Source: Spongilla lacustris
Lineage: Eukaryota > Porifera > Demospongiae > Spongillida > Spongillidae
Assembly (NCBI GenBank): GCA_949361645.1
Contig: OX442419.1
Span: forward strand, 9,082,976-9,146,975
Direction: 5' to 3'
Length of the DNA: 64,000 nucleotides
This document shows positions 1-12,130 of the stretch, piece after piece. The notes under the pieces were generated by a model. That model made no database searches and was not told where the DNA came from. It was given only the letters and a program-made list of their open reading frames with translations. Position numbers and translations under genes: made by a program. The number at the start of each line of letters is the position of its first letter. The first letter of the stretch is position 1.

Positions 1-12
1 AACTACACTCAC

Positions 13-1609
13 TGCTGGTTCGAAGTATTTGTGTGAGGATGTCATTGGGCACCTCTTCCCCACTGATCACAGCATTAATCCTCTTCTCAATACAGTCCCG
101 ACCAATCTTCCTCATTGCAGTCACTGATTCACGATACATCTCTGTCTGACGAGGATGCAGCAACTGCAGATGCATGCATACATAAAACATATTATAATAT
201 AATATTATATATTAATAATTTGTAGCTTTATAAATGGCTATGTATCTCTGGAAATGGCTATGAAATCAATAGGTTTGTCCTGGCAAAAGTAGTTTGTCCA
301 ATTGTCATTGCTAGGCCATTTATGAATTTGGAGGGTACACATTAAACTTTTCTCATCCCAGCCTGAATGATACATATGGATATTAAAGATGTTGTTTATC
401 AGCCCCCCCCCCCCCTCCCCCCCCCTCCAATCATGTGAGTAAAATTTTACCGGAATCAGTGCTGGAAATGGTGATGCCAATGCTTTCTGTAGTCCTTTAA
501 GACTGCATGAACTAAGATGGCTCAAATTTGAACTTGCTGTATACTTTAGACCAAGAGTCTTATTGTCCCATGTCTTACTGAAGTCTGAAGAGAAGGCAAC
601 CTTAAAGGGGAAAGCGTTTGAACAGCATTAATTAAACATGTAACTCCATGTGCACATGATGCATTCAAGCCGCAGATCAATTCTTATGCCTCATACTTAC
701 ATGTATGCAATAAATCTAATGTCATGTTTTTTCATGATTTGTTACATACAGACTTAACACACATCTTGGCAAGCTGCTTCACCCTATATTCAACTGCTCA
801 TAGCATGAAAGTGAAAGTGGAGTTTTAATTTGCTCAGCTAGGAGTTCTGGAGGTTTTATCTAATGCATGTATATTTTTGGTGCTAATAAAGTTTAAATGA
901 CAAAAAAACGACCATCTTACCTTACTAATGACATCCAAAGCCACCTCATGAAATGCCTCCTTCATGGGTACTTCTGTTTTTCCATCAGCAAGGGGCCTCA
1001 ACTTCTCGAGGAAGGTATTGACACACTTATTGAATATAGGAAGACGTTCCTTCAATGAACTGTAATGGAAGAAAATATTACTTCCATCCCTACCATCAAT
1101 TAATTCTAAATGGAACACCTTCGCTTGAATGATGGGTCATAAAGTTTCCTTCTAGGTTTCCATGTCTTGTAGTCTGGAATACTGACCAGACCTTGACCCA
1201 GAAACCTGAATGTGTGATTACTTCATAGTTATATGAAGGACATGATAATGTGCATGTAACTAACCTTCTTCCAAATAAAATTCGTAGGACATTGAAGCTG
1301 GAGACTGGTTTATCAATGCTCTCATCACTTGCTATTCTCTGTATGCAAAGAGACAATGTGATGATGAGCACTGCATGCAGTATAAACTGTTAATTGGACA
1401 CTGAGATTTAAAGGAGAATGTAGGGATCAGTGGAATGTAGGGATCAGTGAAATGTATATGTACATGTAGGAATCAGTGATTACATAACGATTGGGTACAT
1501 GTACGATCTACTTGTACATGTACCTCACCTTTATATCCTCAGGATTTGTTGATAAAACAACAGGCATATACGTGAAGAAAATAACGAAGAGCTCACCTAC
1601 TTCTTCAGT

Positions 1610-1660
<51 letters not shown>

Positions 1661-4600
1661 GCGTGCAGTGTGTGCGTGTATATGTGCGTGTGCATGTGTG
1701 TGTGCGTGTGCTGTTGCACATGTGAAGAATAGTTTGGTCCTGCCTCGTACCATTGTGCAATAATGTTGGCAAATGGCTCAAATTCATTTCCACTTTGCTT
1801 CCTGATGGCGATCACGTCTGAGATGTGCCCTAAAATGAAACTGCACAAAAGGTACAAGGTGATACCAGCACCATCGCTACTTACGGTAGTACACGGATAC
1901 GTAAGTAATATACATGTATATGCAGCACATTTGTGCCGTGCGCGTACATGTATATCAGTAGTTTTCATGAAATCATTTTACTGAAAATAAATTTATTTTA
2001 TCACTGAAGATAGCTTCGGGGAATAGATAATTCCCTCCTTACTGTTAATTTCCAAGCTAGTTATTTACCCTAACAGACCATCTATATACATCTACTGTAT
2101 AGAGTGGGGGTCGAAAAGTTCATACCAGTGTTGTACATTAAAGTCTCAAGCCAACCTCATTAGCGTTTCGCGGTAGCCTTCGATTTCAAGGTGCACTTTT
2201 TTTCCTTATCATTTCGTGGCTTATAATAAAAGTGTTCCATTAGCATCTCTGGCATAAAAACAGGCTATAAAATAGCTATAAGTAAATACAATGCAGCAGC
2301 TGCCTTTCGAGGTGCAGTGTGTTTACTACTCGCGTTATTATTTTAAAAACAAGTAAATCAAAAACTTCTCTATCGAGAAAGTGATTGGTGGGATGTAGGA
2401 TTGGTGGTGCAAAAAGCAAGGAAACAAGGTACAGTATGTTAAAGTGAGGTTTGGTAGGATCCTACAACTCACAGTCCTGAATTTGCAAATGAAGAAGCCT
2501 ATTTGCAAATGTAGGACTGTTATAGTTGTAGGATCCTACCAAACCTCCCTTTAACATACTGCACCTTGTTTCCTTGCTTTTAGCACCACCAATCCTACAT
2601 CCCACCAATCACTTTCTCGATAGAGAAGTTTTTGATTTACTTGTTCCCCTAATTTTTTTTTTCTCTGCCAGGAGTGTTCAGTCAATATAATATATGGCTT
2701 AGTATTCGTTGCAATGCTTAGATTCCCAGGGGGCGGAGATATATACAGGGGGGGTATGGGAGTTGCAACCCTTTTGTCCAAAATTCTTTTGTTTTTTTGC
2801 ACGCAGTTTTACACCGGACAGCCCCCCCCCCCCCCCCCCCCCCCCTTTTTCTGAAATCCTGGATCCGCCCGGCCCTGATTCCTCTTATTAGTATCGGTTA
2901 ATCTGAGTATATAGGCCTCTTTTTAATTTTATTGATAGGCCTACCTATATCTTAAACTCAGTGTTCTCTTTGTTAACGAGCCGTTTTCTTTGGCTTGGTC
3001 ACCTTTGCTGAATTAGAACCACCTGTTGTAAACGTGAATGCAGCTGCTTACGTTAATTGTGCGTAGCCTGGCAACAGTAAATTAAGACGCGTGTGTGGCG
3101 TCATATTGCATATTGCTAGGCAACCGAGAATTTTCATCGATAATGAATTGCACCTGCTTGGGTCATTTCACGGCATTTCATCACCAGCTAACAACTGTAG
3201 GTCTTATCTGTATGAAAGGGCACGTTTGGAAATAAAATGCTACTTTTTGAAGCTAATCTCGTCTTCTTACGACGTTCCTGTCGCTAGTTTAACGTGATGA
3301 ACGGAAGACTAAGAACAAAAATTAAATGGCGGAATTTTGGTACCGACTTGTCACTCCACGTAAACGGCACTGTTTAGCGAAGCTCACGTTATATGTGCGT
3401 CATGTTTGTGATGGATTATATGCTAGCTGACGAGCAAAGGCGACGCTTCGTTACCGTTTTAAAACGCTCGATCGAAAACCACGCCCACTAAAGCCAATCC
3501 GAAGCCAATCCTACATAGGACCCACTACCGTGGGTCCTGATAGCTGCCTCGAAGTTGTTTCGCTTTAAAATATTCTAATGATGGCACCGGGATGCATTGC
3601 CGAAAATATTCATGTGTGCGCCATGATTGCTGCAACTGTAGACAACACACTCGCGAAACAGATGAAATTGGAATTGGCGAGTGCCCTATTGGAGAATTTT
3701 GAGTGACATGCATTGTCCCGTTTTGCAGTGTGCAAGGTAAGCAAAATATCTGTTGCGAAATCAATAATTGATTTGTTTTGTGCTGTGAGTGTGCAAGGAA
3801 AGCACAGCTTCACAATTTTTTGTACCGCTCCAATTATTCTGCGCGCGTACATTATCTACCCGTAAGTTTGATGCTTGAGACGTTATAACTACTGATATTT
3901 ACAACGCAGATTCGATCCATATTTTTGGTTTTGGAACACCTCTTTCTAATGATGTTAATTCTGCTAAGTAAACCCCATATTGAAAAAAAAATGCTGAAGC
4001 ACCTAATGACGGCTCTATTAGCGGAAGTTGCATTGCCATCGCCAATGAAATCAAGATGTCAAAGAGGAAGCAAAACCAAGGCGCTTGCAGAACTCGTTCA
4101 TCACCCAAAACGAATCAGAATTTCAGCAGACGCTAATGACGATAACATGCATCAACAACAAAGACGTCAACCATTCAATAGCCATAGCTGGTATACTGCA
4201 ATGAGTTCAGTAGTTAGCCAGGTGAGGGCCTTTACACATGTTATAACTACCGGTACCATTAAGAAGAAATTCTAGCATTGTGTTGAAGTGTATAGCTGTG
4301 TATGGTATAGTACATTATAGAGTTATAGTTGCAGCTTAGCCTCATAAAATGACTGTACTTCTTGCAAAATATATAAGATGTAATTTTCATGGCTATTTAA
4401 TTCATGATTGTTGTTTGTGTGATAGGTTGAAGCAAGAATGAATATGTCTGATTTCAATTTTCTAATAGTAAGCTACAAAGAAGACTTTGACAAAAGCAAC
4501 ATACTTCAAACTCCATTTGTAAGAAATGGGTATGTGCATTATATTTGCACATCACATGTAATAGAAAGCAGAGCAGATAAGTTAACTGGAAATGATTGCT

Positions 4601-6265
4601 TCGTACATTTGGACTCAAAGTAGAGGATGTATCAGTTAGAATACAAGCCATATGTGCCTTACAAAAAATGGCATATAAAGGGTTAAGATTATGATGAAAT
4701 TTTTTTCTACAAATTGGGATCGTCTAACATGAATCCCTATTGTTGATAAAGAGTCTCAACCTCAAAGAGACAGATACCATAAAAATGTTGCAACAGCATG
4801 TAGTACACCCTTGACATTGAATATAAATTGTATGAAAGTATTAACAGAAGAAGTCTAGTTAGAGAACTGGCAGATTCATACAAAAGTTGAAATCCAAGCA
4901 TTGTAAGTCTGAAGACAAATTACATTCTACATGGCACATGTCATGCAGGATGTGCAGCACCATAATCGTATGCACTTTGTGAGGAAAAGCCTTGGTGGAG
5001 ACACAATGTATGCTGTTTTTGACTTCAAGCAGAAGTTTCTGTGAAAGGGTTTAGAGCTGGAACTATAGGTGATGGCTACTATGGCAAGAAAGGCATACTG
5101 TGGTTTGGTGCAGAGCAGTGCAGTTTTGGTAGTGGAGACTCCTATAACTGAAATAATTGGAACACTGACCAAGACTGCTGGCAGACATATCGGAAACTAA
5201 CAGATAAAGAGGTATTATAGGAGTATGATAAGGAAGAGGAGGACAATCAGGAAGAGGAGGACAATCAGGATGCAGAGGGCAATGCAGCAGAAGAGGAAAT
5301 TGTGCTGGAGATATTATATCCATTCTTCATTTTGTGGACTCAATTGTTGAGGGTGATGAGAAACTGATTCGTCCGTTTTTTTTATCTTGCTTAGAGGCCT
5401 TTTCCCATGTGCACGTACTAAGACAGTGTTTCGGATATGTCAGGAAAGTCATATTTCAAAGTGATAATGCCAAGACCTTTTAGGGTAATGTGACAGCACA
5501 GCTGGTGCCATTAGTGGCTAGGGCTGCAGGTGTTGGGTGCGTTGGTTATTACTGCAATGAAGCAGCAGCAGGAAAGGAGGTGCGTTTTCCCACCAACATG
5601 CTTACATTGCTGAACGTGGTGGCAGAAGAAAGGTGTCCACTGCTTATAACTGCACTGTCATATATGTTGGTAGCATAGCACTCAACTAGCTTGCCCCTCA
5701 GCAGCATCGGTAATATTAGTGCCTGTTTTTCCTGGCTCCAACTTAAAATGAATCAATGACGATTCGAAATCCTCGCATGTAAAGATATCCGGCAGTACTG
5801 TGGGATATTCATTTTCTCAGCCATATCGTATCCCCCACTTCTGACACCAATTTGTTGGTTAATGAGCAACTTTAATAGTCACAATGACATGGCACTGCTA
5901 TACGTAACCACCCAACCCTCTTATGCGGTCCCCGTGCGCATGCGCATCCTATAATTTACTATGTTACATATGTACGCCATTACAATATTGTACAAAAGGG
6001 CGCCTGTACACATTGTATATACTTGTACAAGCCTTCTAATAACGTACTACAAGTGCTATATGTAGGACTATTGTGTTCATTAAACCGTTTTAAAAACACT
6101 TTCTCATATTGCGCACACTCACCTGCCCATCTTGGGAGAAGGAATGTGAGAGTACTTCCAATGGATGTAGGCTACATACAGTGAGAACAGAAGGAAGGCC
6201 GTGGCCATCAGAAGGAGCAGTCCTCCTCCAGGGTAGAGCACCCACCATGGGATAGAGCCTAACAT
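13..6265 (-). CDS. Cytochrome P450, CYP46 (cholesterol 24-hydroxylase)-like, 5' eight exons
   Basis: This is the N-terminal half of a membrane-anchored cytochrome P450 monooxygenase; the haem-binding C-terminal half lies beyond the left edge. Exons (minus strand, in order) are 6265-6123, 1840-1751, 1610-1529, 1338-1265, 1205-1119, 1059-921, 600-451 and 163-13. All have GT-AG borders and the phases close exactly. The first exon encodes a hydrophobic anchor and then HIPSPKMGSFILGH, the proline-rich hinge of microsomal P450s. Later exons read VVLSTNPEDIK, FLGQGLVSIPDYKTWKPRR (helix C WxxxR), FKRSSLKERL and GEEVPNDILTQIL. These follow vertebrate CYP46A1 closely in order and spacing. CYP46 enzymes hydroxylate sterols; the sponge substrate is unknown. 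Introns are 59-800 bp except intron 1 (4,282 bp). The acceptor of exon 3 directly abuts a long CA repeat. I chose the ATG at 6265 and not the in-frame upstream one because the duplicated copy at 17968 starts there. Confidence 0.88.
2348..2648. repeat. Long foldback (inverted-repeat) element in P450 intron 1
   Basis: Two arms of roughly 130 bp are near-perfect reverse complements around a short centre near 2495. The arms contain GATGTAGGATTGGTGG, AAGGAAACAAGG and GGATCCTAC blocks. There is no coding potential. The structure fits a non-autonomous foldback or MITE-type element. A related element sharing AAGGAAACAAGG and the 'TAGGATT' block lies at 30575-30790. Confidence 0.8.
3910..5660 (+). pseudogene. 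Decayed plus-strand gene, possibly transposase-derived, inside P450 intron 1
   Basis: I do not recognise this gene with certainty. An open stretch 3910-4221 has an AG acceptor at 3908-3909 and a GT donor at 4222. It joins in phase to 4426-4623 across a 204-bp intron and reads SVVSQ, then VEARMNMSDFNFLIVSYKED. Further downstream, broken reading frames at about 4960-5130 (FVRKSLGGDTMYAVFDFKQK, YYGKKGILWFGAEQC) and 5450-5580 (FQSDNAKTF, then stop; GVGCVGYYCNEAAAGKEV) contain several stops. The SDNAKxF and NEAAAGK pattern resembles a DDE-like block of uncharacterised transposon-derived proteins that I recall from sponges and cnidarians. That assignment is tentative. The gene lies antisense within the P450 intron and is clearly non-functional as it stands. 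Confidence 0.4.
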
Positions 6266-6394
6266 ATCTGGGGTGGAAGCGCTATATATAACATGACGTG
6301 CATGTCTACATAGATTGTACTCAGTGCTTGTGTACATGCAGCTGACTGTGCACGCATCACTTTATCAAACTGTAGCACATGTTGATATTGGATC
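6266..6394 (-). promoter_or_regulatory. P450 5' flank with TATA-like box
   Basis: A TATATATA block lies at 6283-6290, about 20 bases upstream of the chosen ATG. The whole upstream stretch to about 6390 recurs, in opposite orientation, before the orphan first exon at 17968. The sequence is diverged but alignable, for instance the AACATGTGCTAC word at the far end. Conservation of this flank across the duplication supports a promoter or 5' UTR. Because the box is so close to the ATG, it could be a 5' UTR feature and not the true TATA box. Confidence 0.45.
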
Positions 6395-6699
6395 AATTAT
6401 ATCCTAGTCTCGTACCAAGAACTCTAAACAGTTCTTCCCTCACACAAAGAGTGGCCTCTTTAATCACCCTGTCCATTGATTTTTGGACATCACCTAACAG
6501 ACTGGTTACTGACCTCCAATATCAACATGTGGTACAGAAAAAAGGATTGAATTACATGTATGTTTAAAATCGGTTAATTTGTCCATTGGAATTGAAAGGA
6601 AATGAAGTATTGAACTTGCTTTTTGGTTGCTAAGTTCAACCACAATCAAGTGCAAGTATTTGATTGTATTATCACCCATCCTGTCCATCAAAAGAGTCA

Positions 6700-7300
6700 G
6701 CAAATGCACCTGCTCCAGCTTGCATCCATGTACAGACCAGTTGGAACACAAAAAAGCACACTTCAGTGAACCCATGTTTGCCCCAGCTATCAGGTACTCT
6801 TCCACAATTCTGGAGTCTTGATCCAATCTCTCATCACTGTAGGCACAATTCAAGGACAGTTCTACCATGGAAGTAGAGGCCATCTTGGATTCCTGAGACA
6901 CTCCCTTTCCAGCCTCCACGGGATGAACGGCCAGGGAATTGCATCTAGGAAGGCTTCTGCACCCCGGGGAAAGTATGTCTGGAGTGGTGTTGTAGTGCGT
7001 GAGAGAGCCGAAGGGCCTGAGGAACTTGGCAAAGCCACATGTGCATCTTGGTGGATACCAGAGGCGTTGATTGGATGTGGTGGTGGCTATGGCTGGGTGA
7101 CTGCCTGTCTTGCTTTGATGGTGCGAATGAAAAGTATCTTACCTCCTCCCCCAATCCAATTAATAACATGTCCTTGAATTGTGCCTACAGTGATGAGAGG
7201 TTGGATCATGACTCTAGAATTGTGGAAGAGTACTTGATAGCTGGGGCAGACATGGTTCACTGGTGTGCTTTTTTGTGTTCCAACTGGTCTGGCCACATAT
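6700..7300. repeat. Inverted-repeat element, arms about 130 bp
   Basis: The segment 7177-7297 is repeated as its reverse complement at about 6715-6855, with only scattered differences. Both arms contain AATTGTGCCTACAGTGATGA. The roughly 320-bp interior has an open frame without recognisable homology. Open frames through the arms (for example 6506-6919 on the minus strand) look protein-like but match no family I know. The likely identity is a foldback or MITE-type element. Confidence 0.65.
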
Positions 7301-7604
7301 AGTGCATCTTCTTGTAAAGCATGAAGGCAAAACCTTTACATGTTAGTCCCTACCCACAGATTGTGAAGTTGATAATAGTTGATGATGTTTCCATGCTCTT
7401 CAGTTTGAACCTCATGTGTAGACAACTTGAACCAGTGGTTAGGTGGCATAAACATGCATAAACATGGACGTTTTACAGCTTTCACCAGTCCATGGCTCCC
7501 CTGTCCATCAAAAGCATTTCAAACGAACTTATATTCTCAAGGCTAGACTGCCTCACACCTGTGATCTTTTGATCCATAACCAGAGGCAAAAAGAAGATTT
7601 TGAA

Positions 7605-8546
7605 TTTTAGTTGTTTATAACACCGCATCCAAGAGAAACGCGAGGAAATTTGGGGGCATTTGTGGATATTGATAATTCCCTTCTATCGTTTTTTTTGACT
7701 GGAAGAAATATATAATCAGAAAAATCACCCATTTATAAAGAGTAATTTCTACTTTTTTTTTGGAATGGTACTTTATAAATAACTCCCTGTTACATGAAAA
7801 TGTCGAACGGGTACATAGTTTTTGATGTGGTACATGTAAATGCCCTTGGGTACTTTTGTCAGGGTCATGTTTTCCACCACCTTGTTGCATTAAAAATGGG
7901 TTATACAACTATAGGAGGGTACATAAATTCCTTTTTCAAACAAACCAATTAAAGCTTCTATTGCACTCGTTTTCAGCAGTAAGTTACAAGACATATTCGC
8001 TCGCGGTAGGCAGGGGGAGTGGTCCGCTCAGCAAGATCTACCGAAACATCCAGTGTGTACCTGTCTGGATAGAGTCATGGTATGTTATTTAGTAAGACAG
8101 GATGAAAGATTCTTGAAGTCCGCCCACGCAAAAATTCACTCGCGGTAATGCATTTCAATGATTTCATTACTTCGCACTGCATATCACTCCGATCGTGAGA
8201 GTAGTTTTTTTAATTTAACTTAAAGCCACAACCATTTTCACAAAGTTTCAAACAGCTTTTACGCATTTATTGTAACGCTCTAGAAGGAATATTTTTTTTT
8301 ATAAAGCCTGTACCTCTTACGCGATAACGCTATAGAACCCCTCAACTATGCAATGACGTTGCGAGCCAATGTTATGTCTGTTTGAGATACAAAAAAAATG
8401 CAATATGCCTCATAATGATACATGTAGTGAAATCTTCACTCAAAACCAAGCAATACTATCTCATGGGAATTATTCATTTTTCGGTTCGCCCCCAAATGGA
8501 CTAAATTTCCCCGCGTTTCTCGTGGATGTGGTGATAAACAATTAGA
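7605..8546. mobile_element. Candidate non-autonomous DNA transposon with terminal inverted repeats
   Basis: The left end (about 7607-7690) and the right end (about 8460-8546) are inverted copies. Both carry an AGAAACGCG block, a GGAAATTT block and GGGGGC, and further in AATAATTCCC or GATAATTCCC. The interior of about 770 bp has no transposase frame. This is typical of a MITE or deletion derivative. I did not identify a clear target-site duplication by eye. Confidence 0.65.
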
Positions 8547-10019
8547 GAACAAATTCCAACACAGTTACCACATTAAAAAATCACATGCACATCACTAGAA
8601 AAATTTTAAGATCTTCAGAATTGAGCCTGTTTTCCACACGGAAAGCTTGTGACCCTTTCAACTTTGGCATGCTTGCAAATCTGGGAGTGGCCATATAGAT
8701 GAGACTGATTACACTGCAGGGTCAGTGAAATGGACCAACAGCAAAGTCAATAAAAGGTCAGCTTGGAGTGTAATGAGGAGGCCAACAGACTCAGAAAAAG
8801 ATTTAAAAGTGGTCTACCCTGTCTGAACCTACCAGGCAAGCAGCTGATAAGCATATCATTAATTCACTTAGTGCAGTACCTTGCCATTGCAACAACTCAA
8901 ACCCAAATGTATCAGAGAGTTGAAAAACCACCTTCAATGAAGAACCGCAAATTGGCTGATGGCTCATTAAAAAAAAAAAAAAACAGACAGTGGTAGTCGA
9001 ACACACAGTGCTCCTACGGTCCTACCACCAGTTGGCCTGCGTTCTGCTACTACCAAACAGATTTGGCATGGCAGCTTGAAAAATGAGCACAATTTCCGCA
9101 GTGAAGCCCATGCTGAACATCCGAGCGTATAAAATCTAAATCTTTGCGGCTCGTTTGTTCTTCCGACCGTCGCTATAGATACTGGTAGTCTCATTCCCAG
9201 ACCACAACGACACAATGTTTATCGCGCTCGCAAAGTATAGGGTCTGGGGACGAGACTAAGATACTAGTGTGAAAAAAAAAACGCGCGAGTCATTAATGCG
9301 CATCAGACACACCCTCGCAGTATTAGGTTTGTATAGCCTTTTAGGTTTAGGAAAGGCCAGTGTAAGGCTCCGTGCATGGCTAAAATTCAGAGTGGTGATA
9401 GGACCCCTAAAAGTCTGAAACTGCCTATAGGGTAACGATTTGATTTAAACCATAAATTTGCTAATTCTTGGATCAAAACTAGGTCAAAATAAAACGAGTT
9501 CTTACTGGAACTATACAGTATTTTATAATTGTATAAACTAAATCCCTTGTTTATCATTTACCAATTTTATACTAATTAATTAAATATAATAGTTTTGATG
9601 CAATAACGATATGCAATTAGAGTGTAATATATTGCAATACACAACCACTCATTAAAATTGTCTATTGTATCAAGGACATGAGGACCTAGCTGTCTGAGCC
9701 AGAAATGCCCTGGCATAGGAGCGAATCAGTTTGGTGTATGCAATGGTTGAGGCTTCCAGTTCACTCCCTTCTTCGCCCCCAAGTAGCCATGCAATACACA
9801 TGTACATGTAAACAATTTAAAAACGCTACAAAACTGTGTCCCTAACTCTATAGTCTTTTGTCATGCAGTCTATAAAATCAGAAACCATTTAAAAAAATCA
9901 AACAAAAATTAAAACTTTAAAAGCCAATGGTTTGACATTTCGAAAACATCCGATACACCAATTGATTTGCCATTTCAACCAACTTACTTGCAGTGGCACG
10001 ATGGTCATGCAGGCTTAAG
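8547..10019. other. Gene-poor stretch
   Basis: Apart from the small foldback at 9178-9268 I see no splice-compatible exon, RNA gene or repeat here. The open frames are short and carry no recognisable motif. Confidence 0.5.
9178..9268. repeat. Small foldback around a GTCTCxTxCCCAGACC motif
   Basis: The left arm has ATACTGGTAGTCTCATTCCC and AGACC; the right arm has GGTCTGGGGACGAGACTAAG then ATACTAG. They are reverse complements separated by about 35 bases. The whole unit is about 90 bp, a short foldback or MITE-like piece. Confidence 0.6.
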
Positions 10020-10600
10020 GCTTTATTACAGCAGTCCTCTCCAGTGTCACCTACTATTTATGCAGCGAAGCTTCGGCCACCTGTTGAGAGATACAAACAC
10101 GTTGGTAAGCATAGTGCCGCACGCATTTGAAATGTCATCTCGATAAAATAAAAAACAAAATGAAATGTCATCTCGATTGACCAAAAAAACTGACGAAAGC
10201 GTAATTTATTCGCCTTTACGCTATTTCAATTGACCACAAGTAAAAAATACTCGCAGAGATGAATACGAATTTAAGGGGTGAACAGTGTTATGAAGTACTT
10301 ACTCTCGTATCCCAAGATCCTCAACGTCTGTGGGACTCCTAACTACATTAGGTACTTATATAGGTATTGTCAGATGCGCAAGTGCGTCAACTGTATGTTG
10401 TTCGGGTTCACATAAAATTGCAAAGAAATTATTTGATCAAATAATAACGACAATGTCTTACTGATTGCTTAATGGTACCGAATAACCGTTACGCGATAAG
10501 GTCAAAGCTTATAATTATATCGCAATTTCTGACAAAACAAACAGAAGCCAAGTAGAGCAAATTGTTATATTGCTTTAAACGTTCATGGCATGGGATATGG
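10020..10600. repeat. Duplicated segment, copy 1
   Basis: The part 10020-10375 is matched in reverse complement at about 16271-16615; shared words include CAGCAGTCCTCTCCAGTGTC, ACTCGCAGAGAT and CTTACTCTCGTATCCCA. The adjacent part 10395-10600 is matched in direct orientation at about 16080-16255; shared words include GTCAAAGCTTATAATTATAT and TTGCTTTAAACGTTCATGG. No intact reading frame is shared, so the conserved piece may be non-coding. Confidence 0.7.
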
Positions 10601-10869
10601 TCCGTCCAACTGAATACTTCAACAAACAAAAAAATGTTAACAGTTTTATGAGTTATTTCTTTGAAGAAATCTGGTTAAAATAATTGTTTTGTGGCGAATT
10701 CGGATAATGGTCAATGCGTAGGGTAGTGGCAACTGATTAAACTGTTTTTTTAATTTTTTTTAAATGTTTTAATTCTTCCCCCCAGATCATACATGTATTA
10801 TGTCTGATGTAATTCAAAATCGGTTGCAAGAACTGTTCGTTTGTTGGGTGCGTATTTAAATGTGCACAC

Positions 10870-11020
10870 TGTTATTTAAAAAAAGGGTGTTACCGCAACA
10901 CTCTTTTAATTTGGGGTGTTCGTACGCCTGCATGTTTAGGAATAACACCCTATGGAGTGTAGTGGTAACCGCTCAAGGGTGTTAGAGTCAACACCCCTGA
11001 AGTGTAGCCAGTATACTCTA
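10870..11020. repeat. Cluster of GGGTGTT / AACACCC words
   Basis: At least five copies of GGTGTT or its complement occur within about 130 bp, in both orientations (near 10885, 10914, 10947, 10977 and 10991). This may be the worn end of an inverted-repeat element. I cannot define its borders. Confidence 0.3.
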
Positions 11021-11785
11021 TTGAGGTATCAATAGTTCGTTTATGCACCGTAATCTTATGATACAACATAAATGGATATTAATAAACTATACAACAACAG
11101 CTGAATTGATTTTAATAAAACGTTGACAGCATACAACTGTCTAAACTATAAGCATGTCTATAGGGCCTATATGACGATAGAGTTGAGTGTTTCTCTGGAG
11201 GCTTCGGACACTAAAAAATATATATATATAAAATAACAAAACGCATGCATAAAGGTCAGGTTCCAATACATGTACATGTACATGTACGAGACATGCCAGA
11301 CCTTAATTGAATTTTGGTGCAGCAGTCATGTTCGCTTAGTCGGCTAAGCAGATCGGTGACAATAACAACGTCAATCGTATACCGATTGTTAAAAGCTTAC
11401 CTCGAAAGCTTGCTAGAGACAGCGTGTCATATAAACTTTGTAAGGTAAGGCAGGGCGTTATATAATGCGACAAGGTACTTAATTACCTGCATGCCTTAAG
11501 CAGGGCTCATTATAGTGAGGCAGCGCAGCAAGCGGCAGCCAACTTTTCCGCCGCTTGAGCGTATATGGAGTCATACAGGCATTCCGATAGTGATATCCTT
11601 ACCACGAAAAACTAGATGAACTCTTCAAAGCCTTCAACTCGTGTTACACGAATGCATCGCTATTTTGGATGGTTAAGAATTGTCCAATTGTGAAGAAAGC
11701 TTGACAGGACTTTTGAGTAGTTCCAAAGAGTACACTTCATTCACAGTATTTCCTGTCCAACACAAACACATCGTTGCTGTTTATG

Positions 11786-12130
11786 TGTGAATGTGTGAAT
11801 GTGTGTGTGTGCATGTATGCATACACACAAATGAATTATACACACACACACACTCACACGTGCATGTCAGTGCGCATTGTGTGTGCATGTGAATGTGTGC
11901 ATGTGTGTGCATGTGTATGTGCATGTGTGTGTGTGCATGCGTGTGCATGTGTATGTGTGTGCACTGTGTACATGTGTACATGTGTGTGTGCATGTGTATG
12001 TGCACTGTGTGTGTGCACATGCATGCACACATGCACACACATGTATGTGTGCATTGCGTATGATTGCACGTGTTATGTACACGAATGTATGCATGTGTGC
12101 GTGCATTTGTGTGAATTGTGTGTCAGGGCT
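11786..12130. repeat. TG/CA-rich degenerate microsatellite
   Basis: This stretch is dominated by GTGTGCATGTGTG-type units on the plus strand, with a short CA-rich piece at 11822-11860. The long open frames across it in all directions are composition artefacts. Confidence 0.9.

Noticed and set aside
6818..7177. Open frame of 119 codons
   Set aside because: It spans an inverted-repeat arm and element interior, with no known motif and no splice context.
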